In this document: in pieces, positions 1 through 8,342 of the stretch | Layout of the letters: the number at the start of each line of letters is the position of its first letter | Position numbering within the stretch: the first letter of the stretch is position 1 | Assembly: GCA_023269675.1 (NCBI GenBank) | Contig: JAHFSX010000006.1 | Coordinates: 62,001-126,000 of the forward strand | From: Verrucomicrobiota bacterium | GTDB lineage: Bacteria > Verrucomicrobiota > Kiritimatiellia > RFP12 > UBA1067 | Direction of reading: 5' to 3' | DNA: 64,000 nucleotides | Position numbers and translations under genes: made by a program | The notes under the pieces: model-generated | The model's database searches: none | What the model saw: the letters and a program-made list of their open reading frames with translations, nothing else | What the model was told of the DNA's origin: nothing

Positions 1-572
1 TGATGCACCTTGCGCCCGAACATCCAGGCGATGGCGGAGAATCCCACGGTGGTGAAGGGCTTTTTCTTGTTCAGGAGCACGTCGCTGGAGGCCGCCGACC
101 AACTGCCGGAAACCGTCGCCTCCGGCGCGAAACTGCTGGCCGGCTTGACCCAATAGAGGCGGACACCCTCGACGGGCGCGCCGGGCAGTTCGTTCCACCA
201 CTGGTTCACCCCGTCGATGCCCATGTCCATGTTGGACTGGCCCGAGCAGATCCACACATCGCCGAAAAGGACGTTTTTCAGGGTCACGCGCTGCGGCCCG
301 GCGACGGTGATGACGTGCGGGCCGCCTGCGGGGCGCGGGCCGATTTTCACCAGCCAGCGGCCCTCCGCGTCTGCGAGGGCGGTGACGGTCTGCCCCTCCA
401 GGGTCACGGCGACCTGCGCGCCGGGCGCGGTCCATCCCCAGACCGGGCAAGGCACATCCCGCTGCAGGATCATGTTGTCGGTGAACAGCCCGTGCAGAAA
501 GGGCTTGGCCGGTTCGGCACAGGCGGCGGCAGCGGCCCATGCCAGCAAGAGAGCGGTGCGAAATCGCCACAT
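1..572 (-). CDS. Sialate O-acetylesterase-like secreted esterase (partial, N-terminal part)
   Basis: The reading frame runs off the left edge; about 190 N-terminal residues are visible. It starts with a signal peptide (MWRFRTALLLAWAAAAACAE). A beta-sandwich segment rich in 'W...APG..V.V' follows, then the SGQSNM motif near residues 110-115, which carries the nucleophilic serine of the sialate/9-O-acetylesterase (SASA, SGNH-like) family. Such enzymes remove O-acetyl groups from sialic acids or plant polysaccharides, outside the cytoplasm. The start is supported by AAGGAG eight bases upstream. It lies downstream of four other minus-strand secreted proteins and probably belongs to the same glycan-degrading group. 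The rest of the catalytic triad lies outside the window, so the substrate cannot be narrowed. Confidence 0.88.
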   Translation of the reverse strand, partial: MWRFRTALLLAWAAAAACAEPAKPFLHGLFTDNMILQRDVPCPVWGWTAPGAQVAVTLEGQTVTALADAEGRWLVKIGPRPAGGPHVITVAGPQRVTLKNVLFGDVWICSGQSNMDMGIDGVNQWWNELPGAPVEGVRLYWVKPASSFAPEATVSGSWSAASSDVLLNKKKPFTTVGFSAIAWMFGRKVH

Positions 573-639
573 GAAAAGTGCTCCTTGTTTTGGACTAAAA
601 TGTCTCTGCCCGTCAACAGGTGGCCCGCACGTAGGCGGG

Positions 640-704
640 CCCTCCAACGCGAGAATGGCCGTTTCGAATCACCTCGCGCTGGAGGGACGACCTCCGTGTC
701 GTCC
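640..704. repeat. Palindromic intergenic repeat (family A, copy 1)
   Basis: This sits between two minus-strand genes. A 14-bp inverted repeat (640-653 and 673-686, one mismatch) is followed by a 7-bp stem, GGACGAC/GTCGTCC, at 685-691 and 698-704. The 25 bases at 680-704 occur again, as an exact reverse complement, at 26935-26959. It looks like a dispersed REP-like palindrome; no function can be read from sequence. Confidence 0.7.
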
Positions 705-740
705 TTGTGATTCAGGCCAAATACTTATCGGCGATCGGGC

Positions 741-3700
741 TTATTCGCTCCAGACCGCGTTGAGCGCAGGCAGCACCCCGTTGAAGGGACGGTTCCACGC
801 GGCGCAACTGCGGGCGGCGGGCACCCAGCGCACGACATTTTCTGCGCCGTCCTTTCGGACAAGACCGCTGACATCCAGACGTTTCATCCATACCGGCGCC
901 TGCAGCACGTAGCCGTTGACCGTCAGGAAGCCGAGAGGCTCAGACGATTCAAGGAGCACGCGCGGGGCGGGCCAGGCCTTGGGCAGGGTGAAGCGGGTCT
1001 CGAGATAGAGGCCGCTGACCTTTTCGCCGGGCTTCACGGGCTGCAGGCGATTGAACGCCGTGGCGACAAACCAGGGCCCCCTCAGCGACTCGCTTTTCAC
1101 GGGGGCAGGAGTGGCCTGCAGGTAGAACAGGCCGGTGACGCCGTGGGGCTTGAACTGTCCAGTCTGGCTCTTGTTCATCGTGCTCTTCGTCACGCCGTCG
1201 ATCTCCAGCCTGAGGACCAGCGCGCCTGTCGCGGCCGCGGCGGTGACGTCGGCGACGAAGCCGGGCGCGCCGCCGGGCTGGATCGGCTGCTTGATCGCCG
1301 CAGGCTGGCCGTTCACCGAGAGCCGGGCCTCCGGCAGGATGCCCCAGAACCAGCCCTCGGCGTTGAACACGAGGTCAACCTGTTGTCCCTTCCACGCGGC
1401 GGGCACGGCCACCGTCTTTTCGAACACCGCGGCCGTCTTCTCGGGCAGCCCCAGCGTGCCGAAGGCCCCCATCCGCACGACCCTGTCGGGCTGGCCTTCC
1501 ACCTTCAGCGTCCAGCCGTCCGGCAGCGGCAACAGGTCATCCGGAATGGCGACGGGCTGCGGCTTGCGCGTCTCGGGGACCGGCGGCAGCGCGCGCCAGA
1601 TCCGCGACTGGGCGCGGAACCATTCGAAGGCGGCACGCGCGACATCCGCGCGCGGCGCCACGAAGACGCGCGCCTGCATCAGGCTGTAGTCGGTCGCGGG
1701 AAGGGTGAGTTTGCCGTCTTTGTAGACGACCTTGACGCGCGGGTGGCCGAGGGCGCTGATCTCCACGACTTCTGAAAGGGGCGACTCGCGGCGGAGGCTC
1801 ACCGTCGCGCTTTTGACCGCGTCGCCTTTCTTGGTCATCCGTGCGACGGGATAGAGGTCATAGACGCCGTTCTTGCTGCGCCAAGCCTCGGCCCACAGGT
1901 CACCGCCGGTCCAACTGTCGCGGGGCACACCCAGCGCCGTGAGAAACTCATCGAGCATGGCACCGCGGCGCGCGTCGTTCACCCAGACGCCCGCGACATC
2001 CTTCATCCGGGTGTAGAAAGGCGTACCCAGCAGGATGAAACGGCCTCGCCCCTCGTGCACATCGGCGATGGCCAGGGTGCCGTCTTCCCAGGTTGCGACC
2101 GGGCGGACGTTGCCTGCCCGGGAGGCGATGCTGACCGCGCCGGCGTGTTCCTTGCCGAGATAGTCCACGGCCACGCCGCTGCCTTCGATCGCTTGGCCGC
2201 GGAGGCTGGGCAGAAGCTCCTGCTCCCGCGAAAAAGTCATTTTGGCCAGCGGCCATTTGTTGTAATTTTCGTCCGACATGAATCTCGGCGTGACGGTCAG
2301 CCCCCAATCCTTGGCCAGCGCCCAGGAGTTGCCCGTCGCGGGTGAATGCCTCCCCGTGTGATGCTGGGCGATGAAAATCCCGCCGCGCCGGACATAGCGC
2401 CGGATGCCCTCGCGCTCCTCTTCGGCCAGGAGCACCGTTCCGGCGTCGATGACCACGGGGAACTGGTCGATGGTCCCGTTCAGAAGGTCGGGGACCTCGA
2501 CGTAGGCGAAGTTTCTTCCGACCCCTTGCAGCGCGCCTCTGGCGATATCCCAGTTCGTCGGCTCATCGAAACCCAGGCGGGTGGCGCGGCTGGAGTGCAG
2601 CACCGCGATCTTGGGCGTCGGCAGCTGCATCTTGCCGATGCAGTGGATCAGCCCGATGTTTTTGTCGAACCAGGCTGACACGTCAGGCTTGTCGCGGTAA
2701 TGCGAGGCCGCGAACACAAAATCCGCCGCGTCGTTGCCGTACATGACGTAGAACGTGACGTGGGACTGGAAATCCGCGGCGTCATGCGGGGGCCCGCCCT
2801 GCTCGCAGCTCCACGGCAGGCCGTGGCTGCGCGCGAGGCGTGCGCCTGAGAAAGGGCACCAGTAGCCGGCGGCTCCGCCGGTGTCGTGCTGGTAGGCGCC
2901 GTAGCGCTCGGCCAGGTCGGTTGTCATGTCGAGGAGATCGATGGTGGCCATCATCTTGAGCGGGCGGTTCGGATCGGCCACGCGCGTGGCGCGCAGGGCG
3001 GATTCGATTTTGCCGACACGCAGCCAGGCGCTGAAGTTGACCGCGTCGAACCAGAGGCGGTTCTCCGTTTCCGTCATCAGCGGATATTTCCGCAGGGGTG
3101 TCGCACCGAGGAAGCAGTAGCCCGGGATCGGTGTGCCGTGGGTGTTCAGCACCAGCCGGTTTTCCCCCTCCTTGAGCGCATCGCCCACCACGAAGCACTG
3201 GTCAAGGTCGCCGCGCTCATCACTCGTCGTTTCACATTTCTTGCCATTGATCCAGACGCCGAAAATTGGCGTGTGGTTGCCATGGTAGATGTCGCGGGAG
3301 ATGTGGAGGAAGGGGAACGCCTTGGCGCGTCCCGCCGGAACTGTGACGGTCCGGCGCATCCAGTAGTCCGGTTGCTTCGCCTTGTCGCGCTGCCGCTGCG
3401 GCGTGTATACCTGGATCAGCGGATCATTGCAGTTTCCTTCCACCCAATCGGTCGGGGCCTGGTCCGCCTCGGCCCACCCCTGCTCCTCGCCCTTGCGCTC
3501 GGTGTCCTCGTGCATCTGCCAGATGCCGCACAGGTCGAGACAGGCGGCGGGGTTCCAGCCGATGAAATCGGCGGGCCGCGGAACTTCGACGTTCTCCCAG
3601 GAGCCGTAATAACCGCGCTCGCCCTTGTGCAGTTTGCTGACCGTCGCGAGATCCATCCCAAGCTCGGTGCTGAGATACCCGTGCCACAGCTGTTTGATGC

Positions 3701-4637
3701 CCGGCGTGTTTAACGATGAAGCCAGGATGTCCACGCCGGCCTCGGGGATCTCGGTGCACCCATGCATTCCGACAAAGTTGGGGTCAGCCTGAAGACGTTC
3801 CGCCAGCCGCTTGCGCAGGTCGAAAACATAAGGATCCGCGGAGGGAACCGGCTCCATGGCGCCCGCGCAGCTGTTCTTCTGATATTCCAGCCAGGGTGCG
3901 GTCACGGTTCTTCCCTGCTCCGGCAGCACATACGGCAGCGGCACGCGGTTCCACAGCCACTCGTGGCTGGCCGGGAAAAACAGCACGCGGTAAGGCAGGT
4001 CGTACTTGGCCGCCATGGCCGTGTGCCAGTCAAAGATGGTCGTGTCGAGCACGCCCGGACCGACCAGCCGCGACTCGGTCGGCGAGAGCGTGCACATGGT
4101 GAGCTTGCGGTCGCGCAGCCATTCGAAGTCGGAGGGCAACACGTACTGGTCGCCGCCCCCGCCCACCCAGACCCCAGGGCCGGCGTTGTCGAAGCAGTCG
4201 AGCCAACGCGGGTAGGCCTTGGCCGGCACAGGTTGCCATGCTGCGGCGCCGCTCGGTTTGGCCAGACGCGACAACGCCTTCTTGGTCGGCGCATACAGCT
4301 CGTGGAATTTCGCGCCGTCCACCCCCAGCAGCCACATGCCGGTCCCCTTGAGCTCGACAACCGTGCCGGGCAGCCCGCTGTCGGACACCGGCTTCACGTC
4401 GCCGAAGCCGAGCAGGTCCGCCATGCGTTTCGAGGCGCAGGTCCGCGCGTGTGCCTCGTCCTCGGCCAGGAAGGTCGTCCACGACGTCCGGCTTTCGCCC
4501 TCGCCGGTGAACCGCGCCGTCACCTCGACGTCGCCGAGCCCCCGCGTCTGCGCATGAAAGGTTTCGACGCTGTCGGCCGCCGCACCTGCCGTCGCGATGC
4601 CCACCGCGACCAACCCGATCATCCCTGCCACATTCAT
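741..4637 (-). CDS. Large secreted glycoside hydrolase-like protein (beta-galactosidase-like architecture)
   Basis: A 1298-residue protein with an N-terminal signal peptide (MNVAGMIGLVAVGIATAGAAAD) and a strong GGGGGAGGG ribosome site before the ATG. The first half looks like a TIM-barrel region, with 'MHGCTEIPEAG' near residue 290 as a possible acid/base glutamate. A GH2-type sugar-binding jelly roll follows ('YWMRRTVTVPAG', 'FGVWINGKKCE'). The middle part ('IAVLHSSRATR', 'VVIDAGTVLLAEEEREGIRRYVRRGG') resembles the trimerisation/amidotransferase-like domain of GH42 beta-galactosidases. The C-terminal third holds two further jelly-roll modules ('LVFNAEGWFWGILPEARLSVNGQ', 'LETRFTLPKAWP'). The family call is by fold pattern only. 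The specific activity is unknown, and the catalytic residues are not certain. Confidence 0.65.
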   Translation of the reverse strand: MNVAGMIGLVAVGIATAGAAADSVETFHAQTRGLGDVEVTARFTGEGESRTSWTTFLAEDEAHARTCASKRMADLLGFGDVKPVSDSGLPGTVVELKGTGMWLLGVDGAKFHELYAPTKKALSRLAKPSGAAAWQPVPAKAYPRWLDCFDNAGPGVWVGGGGDQYVLPSDFEWLRDRKLTMCTLSPTESRLVGPGVLDTTIFDWHTAMAAKYDLPYRVLFFPASHEWLWNRVPLPYVLPEQGRTVTAPWLEYQKNSCAGAMEPVPSADPYVFDLRKRLAERLQADPNFVGMHGCTEIPEAGVDILASSLNTPGIKQLWHGYLSTELGMDLATVSKLHKGERGYYGSWENVEVPRPADFIGWNPAACLDLCGIWQMHEDTERKGEEQGWAEADQAPTDWVEGNCNDPLIQVYTPQRQRDKAKQPDYWMRRTVTVPAGRAKAFPFLHISRDIYHGNHTPIFGVWINGKKCETTSDERGDLDQCFVVGDALKEGENRLVLNTHGTPIPGYCFLGATPLRKYPLMTETENRLWFDAVNFSAWLRVGKIESALRATRVADPNRPLKMMATIDLLDMTTDLAERYGAYQHDTGGAAGYWCPFSGARLARSHGLPWSCEQGGPPHDAADFQSHVTFYVMYGNDAADFVFAASHYRDKPDVSAWFDKNIGLIHCIGKMQLPTPKIAVLHSSRATRLGFDEPTNWDIARGALQGVGRNFAYVEVPDLLNGTIDQFPVVIDAGTVLLAEEEREGIRRYVRRGGIFIAQHHTGRHSPATGNSWALAKDWGLTVTPRFMSDENYNKWPLAKMTFSREQELLPSLRGQAIEGSGVAVDYLGKEHAGAVSIASRAGNVRPVATWEDGTLAIADVHEGRGRFILLGTPFYTRMKDVAGVWVNDARRGAMLDEFLTALGVPRDSWTGGDLWAEAWRSKNGVYDLYPVARMTKKGDAVKSATVSLRRESPLSEVVEISALGHPRVKVVYKDGKLTLPATDYSLMQARVFVAPRADVARAAFEWFRAQSRIWRALPPVPETRKPQPVAIPDDLLPLPDGWTLKVEGQPDRVVRMGAFGTLGLPEKTAAVFEKTVAVPAAWKGQQVDLVFNAEGWFWGILPEARLSVNGQPAAIKQPIQPGGAPGFVADVTAAAATGALVLRLEIDGVTKSTMNKSQTGQFKPHGVTGLFYLQATPAPVKSESLRGPWFVATAFNRLQPVKPGEKVSGLYLETRFTLPKAWPAPRVLLESSEPLGFLTVNGYVLQAPVWMKRLDVSGLVRKDGAENVVRWVPAARSCAAWNRPFNGVLPALNAVWSE

Positions 4638-4700
4638 TATTCCCTCCCCCTAAATTTCAAATCACATATGCCACGCTCGAAACGTATCCGGCCATATTCA

Positions 4701-4767
4701 GGTAGGGCGAGCGCTCCCGCGCCGCCGCTGACCGCTCAAACCGGCGGCACGGAGTGCTCGCCCTACC
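4701..4767. repeat. Long inverted repeat (hairpin) between two secreted-protein genes
   Basis: The arms at 4701-4717 and 4751-4767 are complementary over 17 bp with one mismatch (GGTAGGGCGAGC.../...GCTCGCCCTACC). A smaller GC-rich stem lies inside. It occupies the gap between two co-directional minus-strand genes. It could act as a transcript-stabilising or attenuating hairpin, or be a dispersed palindromic element; a related GGGCGAGCGTCCCGCG stretch lies near 29850. There is no T-tract, so it is not a classical terminator. Confidence 0.6.
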
Positions 4768-4860
4768 CACCGACACCTTGATGAACGTGGAGTCCTTTGT
4801 GTCTCGGTGGTGAAAAGACCACCACCCCCTTGGTTAAATAGGGAGATCAACCCCTGCCGT

Positions 4861-7800
4861 TCACCGCATCGGCTCCAGCTTTACCGTTCCGGGTGCGCTG
4901 GCGAGCCGCTCCTTGACGCTGCTGTAGGGCGCGATCCGGAGCTCCTTGCGGTAATCCTTCAGCGGCGCGAAGCCCGGCGCGCCTGCGAAGGCGCAGACGA
5001 CTTCCGCCCCGGTCGGATTGTGCGCCTCCAGCAGGAAGTCGGTGCCGTCGGTCACCAGGCTCACGCGCACGGCGTCGCTGTCCCAGCTCAGCCACTCGCC
5101 GACATACAGGCGCGTGGCACGCAGCTGTGTTTCGACGCTGGTGGTCACGGTTCCCTCCAGGAACGGCAGCGGCCGCACGCGCCGGGTGTCGAGATCGTAC
5201 TCGCCGAGCGCGGCGGTCTTGCGCACCCCGGACACCCGCACCGGCAGCGGCTCGGGCAGGTCGTACTTGCCGAGTTCGACCGCGGCGCCGCCGCCCCGCT
5301 GCTCCAGGTCCATCACGTAGTTGATCTCGCGCAGCGACCCTTGGAGGACCTTGTACGCGTAGGCCGGCGCGCGGGAGACCCCGTAGTCGCTCAGGAAGCG
5401 CTCCAGCCACGCGTTGCTGCCCTGCTCCGCCTCGAAGGCGCGCGAGACGCGCAGCATGCGGACGCGCAGCGTTTCGCCGGCGCGGTAGCGCTTGAGGTAC
5501 TGCTTCTGCAGCACGAACGAGTGCGCGCGCGCCTGCGATTCGCAGGCGACCTTGTCGTCCAGGGCGACAAAGCCCATGGTCCCGGCCAGGGCCTTGGCCT
5601 GGTAAAGGTAGCCGCCCGGCGTGAAGTCGGTATACCGCGAAAACTTCTCGCCCGCCTCGAATGTCCAGGCTTCGGCCGTCCGGTTCGTGCCGGGCTTGAT
5701 CACGAGGAAGTTGAACTCGCCCGACGCGTCCGGCCCGTGGTAGCGGCCGAGGAACAGGCGCTTCAGCTGGACGTCCTGCTTGAAGGTCACGGCGATCTCG
5801 TTGACCATCATCACGACCGGCGCCATGTAGCGCGTGCGGATCAGCCAGTTGCGCGAGACCGTCGTGGCGATGCGGGTGTCGCGCGCGAGCCGCGGCGTGC
5901 CGGTGAATTCGAAGCGCTGGCCCTCCGCGTACTCCTGGTCGCCGACATAGTCGAACACGGCGAGATCGTGGCCGGCCAGACGCTGCTCGAAGCGCATCGC
6001 CGCCGACGCCGGCTCCCGTCCGAGGTCGGTCTCCAGCACGGGGTTGATTTTGAAGGCCGGCGGGTAGATGCCGCTGCCTTCGAGGCCCTGGAACTTCAGG
6101 CCGGCGATGTGGTCGGTGACAAACTCGCCGCCCCCGTCCGGCGAGCCCTTGTGGTAGGAGATGCTGGCGGGAGAGCCGTGCGTCATCAGGTGCGTGCGCG
6201 CCGGATCCCAACTCGTCGTGTGGTGCATGCCCATGAGGCGGTCGCCCATGTGCCAGGAGCGGTTGGCGCCCTGGAAAGTGTAGACCGGCGGCGCGACCGC
6301 CGTGCGGCCGTTCACGTCCGTGACGATCAGGCCCAGCACGCGCTGGTTGCCGGTCTGTTCGTCGATCGTGGCCGTGAACTCCTTCTGCCCAGCCGGCTTC
6401 CACACGCGGTAGTCCGAGCCGTCCGCGGCGTCGATGATGCGGACCTCCGCGAGGCCGGCATCGCTCGCGGCTTTGAGCTCGATGCGGAAGCGGCTGGAGT
6501 TCGGCCGGAAAGGCTCGCCCTGCCCCGAATCCTTGGTCCACACCGGCACGCGGGGCCCGCTGGTGAGATAGGACGGCATCACCTGCCCGCCCGCGCCGGT
6601 GCGCGCGAACTGGCGGATGTCGCCGAGGTCGGCGGTGCGCAGCACGCTCAGGTGCGCCGTTTTCGCGGCGGCCGCAACCTCCGCCGGGCTCTTCAGCCGC
6701 ACCAGCGAGAGGGGCAGCAGCGTGGTCTGGTTCGCCTCGCAGCAGCGCAGCCAGCGCATGACCCCGTCGTCGGTCAATTTCCCGTCTTCGTACGTGAGCG
6801 GCGCGCAGGCCATGATGACATGCTCCCACCACGGGTTGTAGGGCATCTTGCCGATCCCCGCCACCACTTGTCCGACGGTCCAGGCGTAGTCGACCGCGAT
6901 GCCCGCCGGCTCCGTCATCCGGCCCTGCGCGTCGAAGTGCTTGCGGTGGGGCAGCGTGGGCGCGTCCGGGAAGAAGCGGAAGAGGCCGTTCACATCCTCG
7001 CACCCCACCCCGGGAACGATCGCGAACTTCGCGTCGCTGTTGCGCTTGCACTCCGCCACCAGGGCCGCGTAAGTCTCTGCCGTATGCTTTCCGGGATCGT
7101 CGGTGAAAACGATGAAGTCCAGCCCGGCCGCGCGCGCCGCCGCCGCCCACTCGGCCACGCTCCCGCTGCCGCCGCCCCACTGGCTCCGGGCGCCGAAAAT
7201 GCCGCGGGCCTCGGGACCGGCTTTGATCCGGCTCCAGTCGGCGTCCGGCCAGACCACCGGCGACAGGTCGACCGGCTTTTCAGACTCCGCTTTCACGGCC
7301 GGCCGGTAGCCGCCGAAGCCGCCCGCAGCCAGCGCCGGCTCCGCCAGCCAGCGCCACGCGTTGACCAGCAGGCGCTGACCGTCGCTGGGGTAGATCCCGT
7401 CGCCGTTGAACAGGAACGCTTCCTTCATCGCCGGATGGCCGTAGTTGCCCCACGTCCAGGTCGTGTAGATCGGCTGGACCATCATGCGCCCTTTTCCGTC
7501 GCCTTGCGCTTCCCGCACCGCCATCACCTGCGGGCTGGCGGCGTACGTGCCGGTCTTGCCCGTATACGTGAAGTCCCGCGTGCCGCTGTCCGGCGGGGTC
7601 CCGTTGACGGTTGTGCGCGTGCTGTCCATGCCGCGCACCAGCACGGTCCAGGACGGGCCGAAGCGCATGGGGATCGTGCCGGGCCACCCCCACTCGCCGG
7701 TCCGTCCGAAGAACAGGCCGCGCACCCCCTCGGTGACGGGGTGGCGGGTCACGTCCGTCGTCCAGATATACCGCAGCCGGTCGCGAAACGACGACATCAG

Positions 7801-8340
7801 GGAGACGGAGACATCCTTGGAGGGATCCTGAAGCGCCTCGTCCAGCGCCGCCGCGTCGATCCGCTTTCCGATGGCCTCGGTCCAGGCGTTGGCGCCGCGG
7901 CCCGCACCCAGCGGCGTCCAGACCACCCCGCCGCCCTGACGGCTGTATTCGAGCAGGTTGGAGACGATTCCCGGCTTGATCGCGGTCCGCACGACCTGCG
8001 GATCCCAAGGCTTCTCCAGCGGGCCGCTGGCCACGACCACGTGAAACTGCTTCAGGAACTCCACCGGATAATGGGCGGGATCCGCGCCGGAGGGATCTTC
8101 CCGCATCGGCCCGAAAATATGGATGCCCTCTTTTTTGCAGAGCTCCACATAGCCGGGGTTCGCCCAGATATAGTAACCCAGCAGCAGGACGTTGACGGCC
8201 GGCCCGTTGGTCGAGGGGCCGGCGGCGGCTTCCGCCGGCGCCGCGGCCGCGTGCGGAACGGCCACGCAGCCGAGCCACGCGGAAGCCAGAACAACAACGA
8301 TGCGTTTACGGTTGGCTAATAGGCTGATCATTTTTGGCAT
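4861..8340 (-). CDS. Secreted multidomain protein with ThuA-like N-terminus and PHP-like phosphoesterase domain
   Basis: A 1159-residue protein; the start chosen is MPKMISLLANRKRIVVVLASAWLGC, which gives a typical signal peptide. Residues about 45-280 ('VNVLLLGYYIW', 'LLEYSRQGGGVVWTPLG') resemble a ThuA/class I amidotransferase-like fold. Residues about 380-560 ('AWAAAARAAGLDFIVFTDD', 'FAIVPGVGCEDVNG') resemble a PHP metal-dependent hydrolase domain, though the usual leading HxH is not evident (the strand reads 'GIFGARSQWGGG'), so activity is doubtful. A beta-rich C-terminal half follows. The upstream esterase gene ends two bases before the start, suggesting translational coupling. I do not recognise a named family for the whole protein; a role in extracellular glycan use is inferred from its neighbours. 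Confidence 0.55.
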   Translation of the reverse strand: MPKMISLLANRKRIVVVLASAWLGCVAVPHAAAAPAEAAAGPSTNGPAVNVLLLGYYIWANPGYVELCKKEGIHIFGPMREDPSGADPAHYPVEFLKQFHVVVASGPLEKPWDPQVVRTAIKPGIVSNLLEYSRQGGGVVWTPLGAGRGANAWTEAIGKRIDAAALDEALQDPSKDVSVSLMSSFRDRLRYIWTTDVTRHPVTEGVRGLFFGRTGEWGWPGTIPMRFGPSWTVLVRGMDSTRTTVNGTPPDSGTRDFTYTGKTGTYAASPQVMAVREAQGDGKGRMMVQPIYTTWTWGNYGHPAMKEAFLFNGDGIYPSDGQRLLVNAWRWLAEPALAAGGFGGYRPAVKAESEKPVDLSPVVWPDADWSRIKAGPEARGIFGARSQWGGGSGSVAEWAAAARAAGLDFIVFTDDPGKHTAETYAALVAECKRNSDAKFAIVPGVGCEDVNGLFRFFPDAPTLPHRKHFDAQGRMTEPAGIAVDYAWTVGQVVAGIGKMPYNPWWEHVIMACAPLTYEDGKLTDDGVMRWLRCCEANQTTLLPLSLVRLKSPAEVAAAAKTAHLSVLRTADLGDIRQFARTGAGGQVMPSYLTSGPRVPVWTKDSGQGEPFRPNSSRFRIELKAASDAGLAEVRIIDAADGSDYRVWKPAGQKEFTATIDEQTGNQRVLGLIVTDVNGRTAVAPPVYTFQGANRSWHMGDRLMGMHHTTSWDPARTHLMTHGSPASISYHKGSPDGGGEFVTDHIAGLKFQGLEGSGIYPPAFKINPVLETDLGREPASAAMRFEQRLAGHDLAVFDYVGDQEYAEGQRFEFTGTPRLARDTRIATTVSRNWLIRTRYMAPVVMMVNEIAVTFKQDVQLKRLFLGRYHGPDASGEFNFLVIKPGTNRTAEAWTFEAGEKFSRYTDFTPGGYLYQAKALAGTMGFVALDDKVACESQARAHSFVLQKQYLKRYRAGETLRVRMLRVSRAFEAEQGSNAWLERFLSDYGVSRAPAYAYKVLQGSLREINYVMDLEQRGGGAAVELGKYDLPEPLPVRVSGVRKTAALGEYDLDTRRVRPLPFLEGTVTTSVETQLRATRLYVGEWLSWDSDAVRVSLVTDGTDFLLEAHNPTGAEVVCAFAGAPGFAPLKDYRKELRIAPYSSVKERLASAPGTVKLEPMR

Positions 8341-8342
8341 TC

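Noticed and set aside
4807-8319. Long plus-strand open frame opposite the ThuA/PHP-like gene
   Set aside because: Arg/Gly/Val-rich translation without domains; the minus-strand frame has a signal peptide and recognisable folds.
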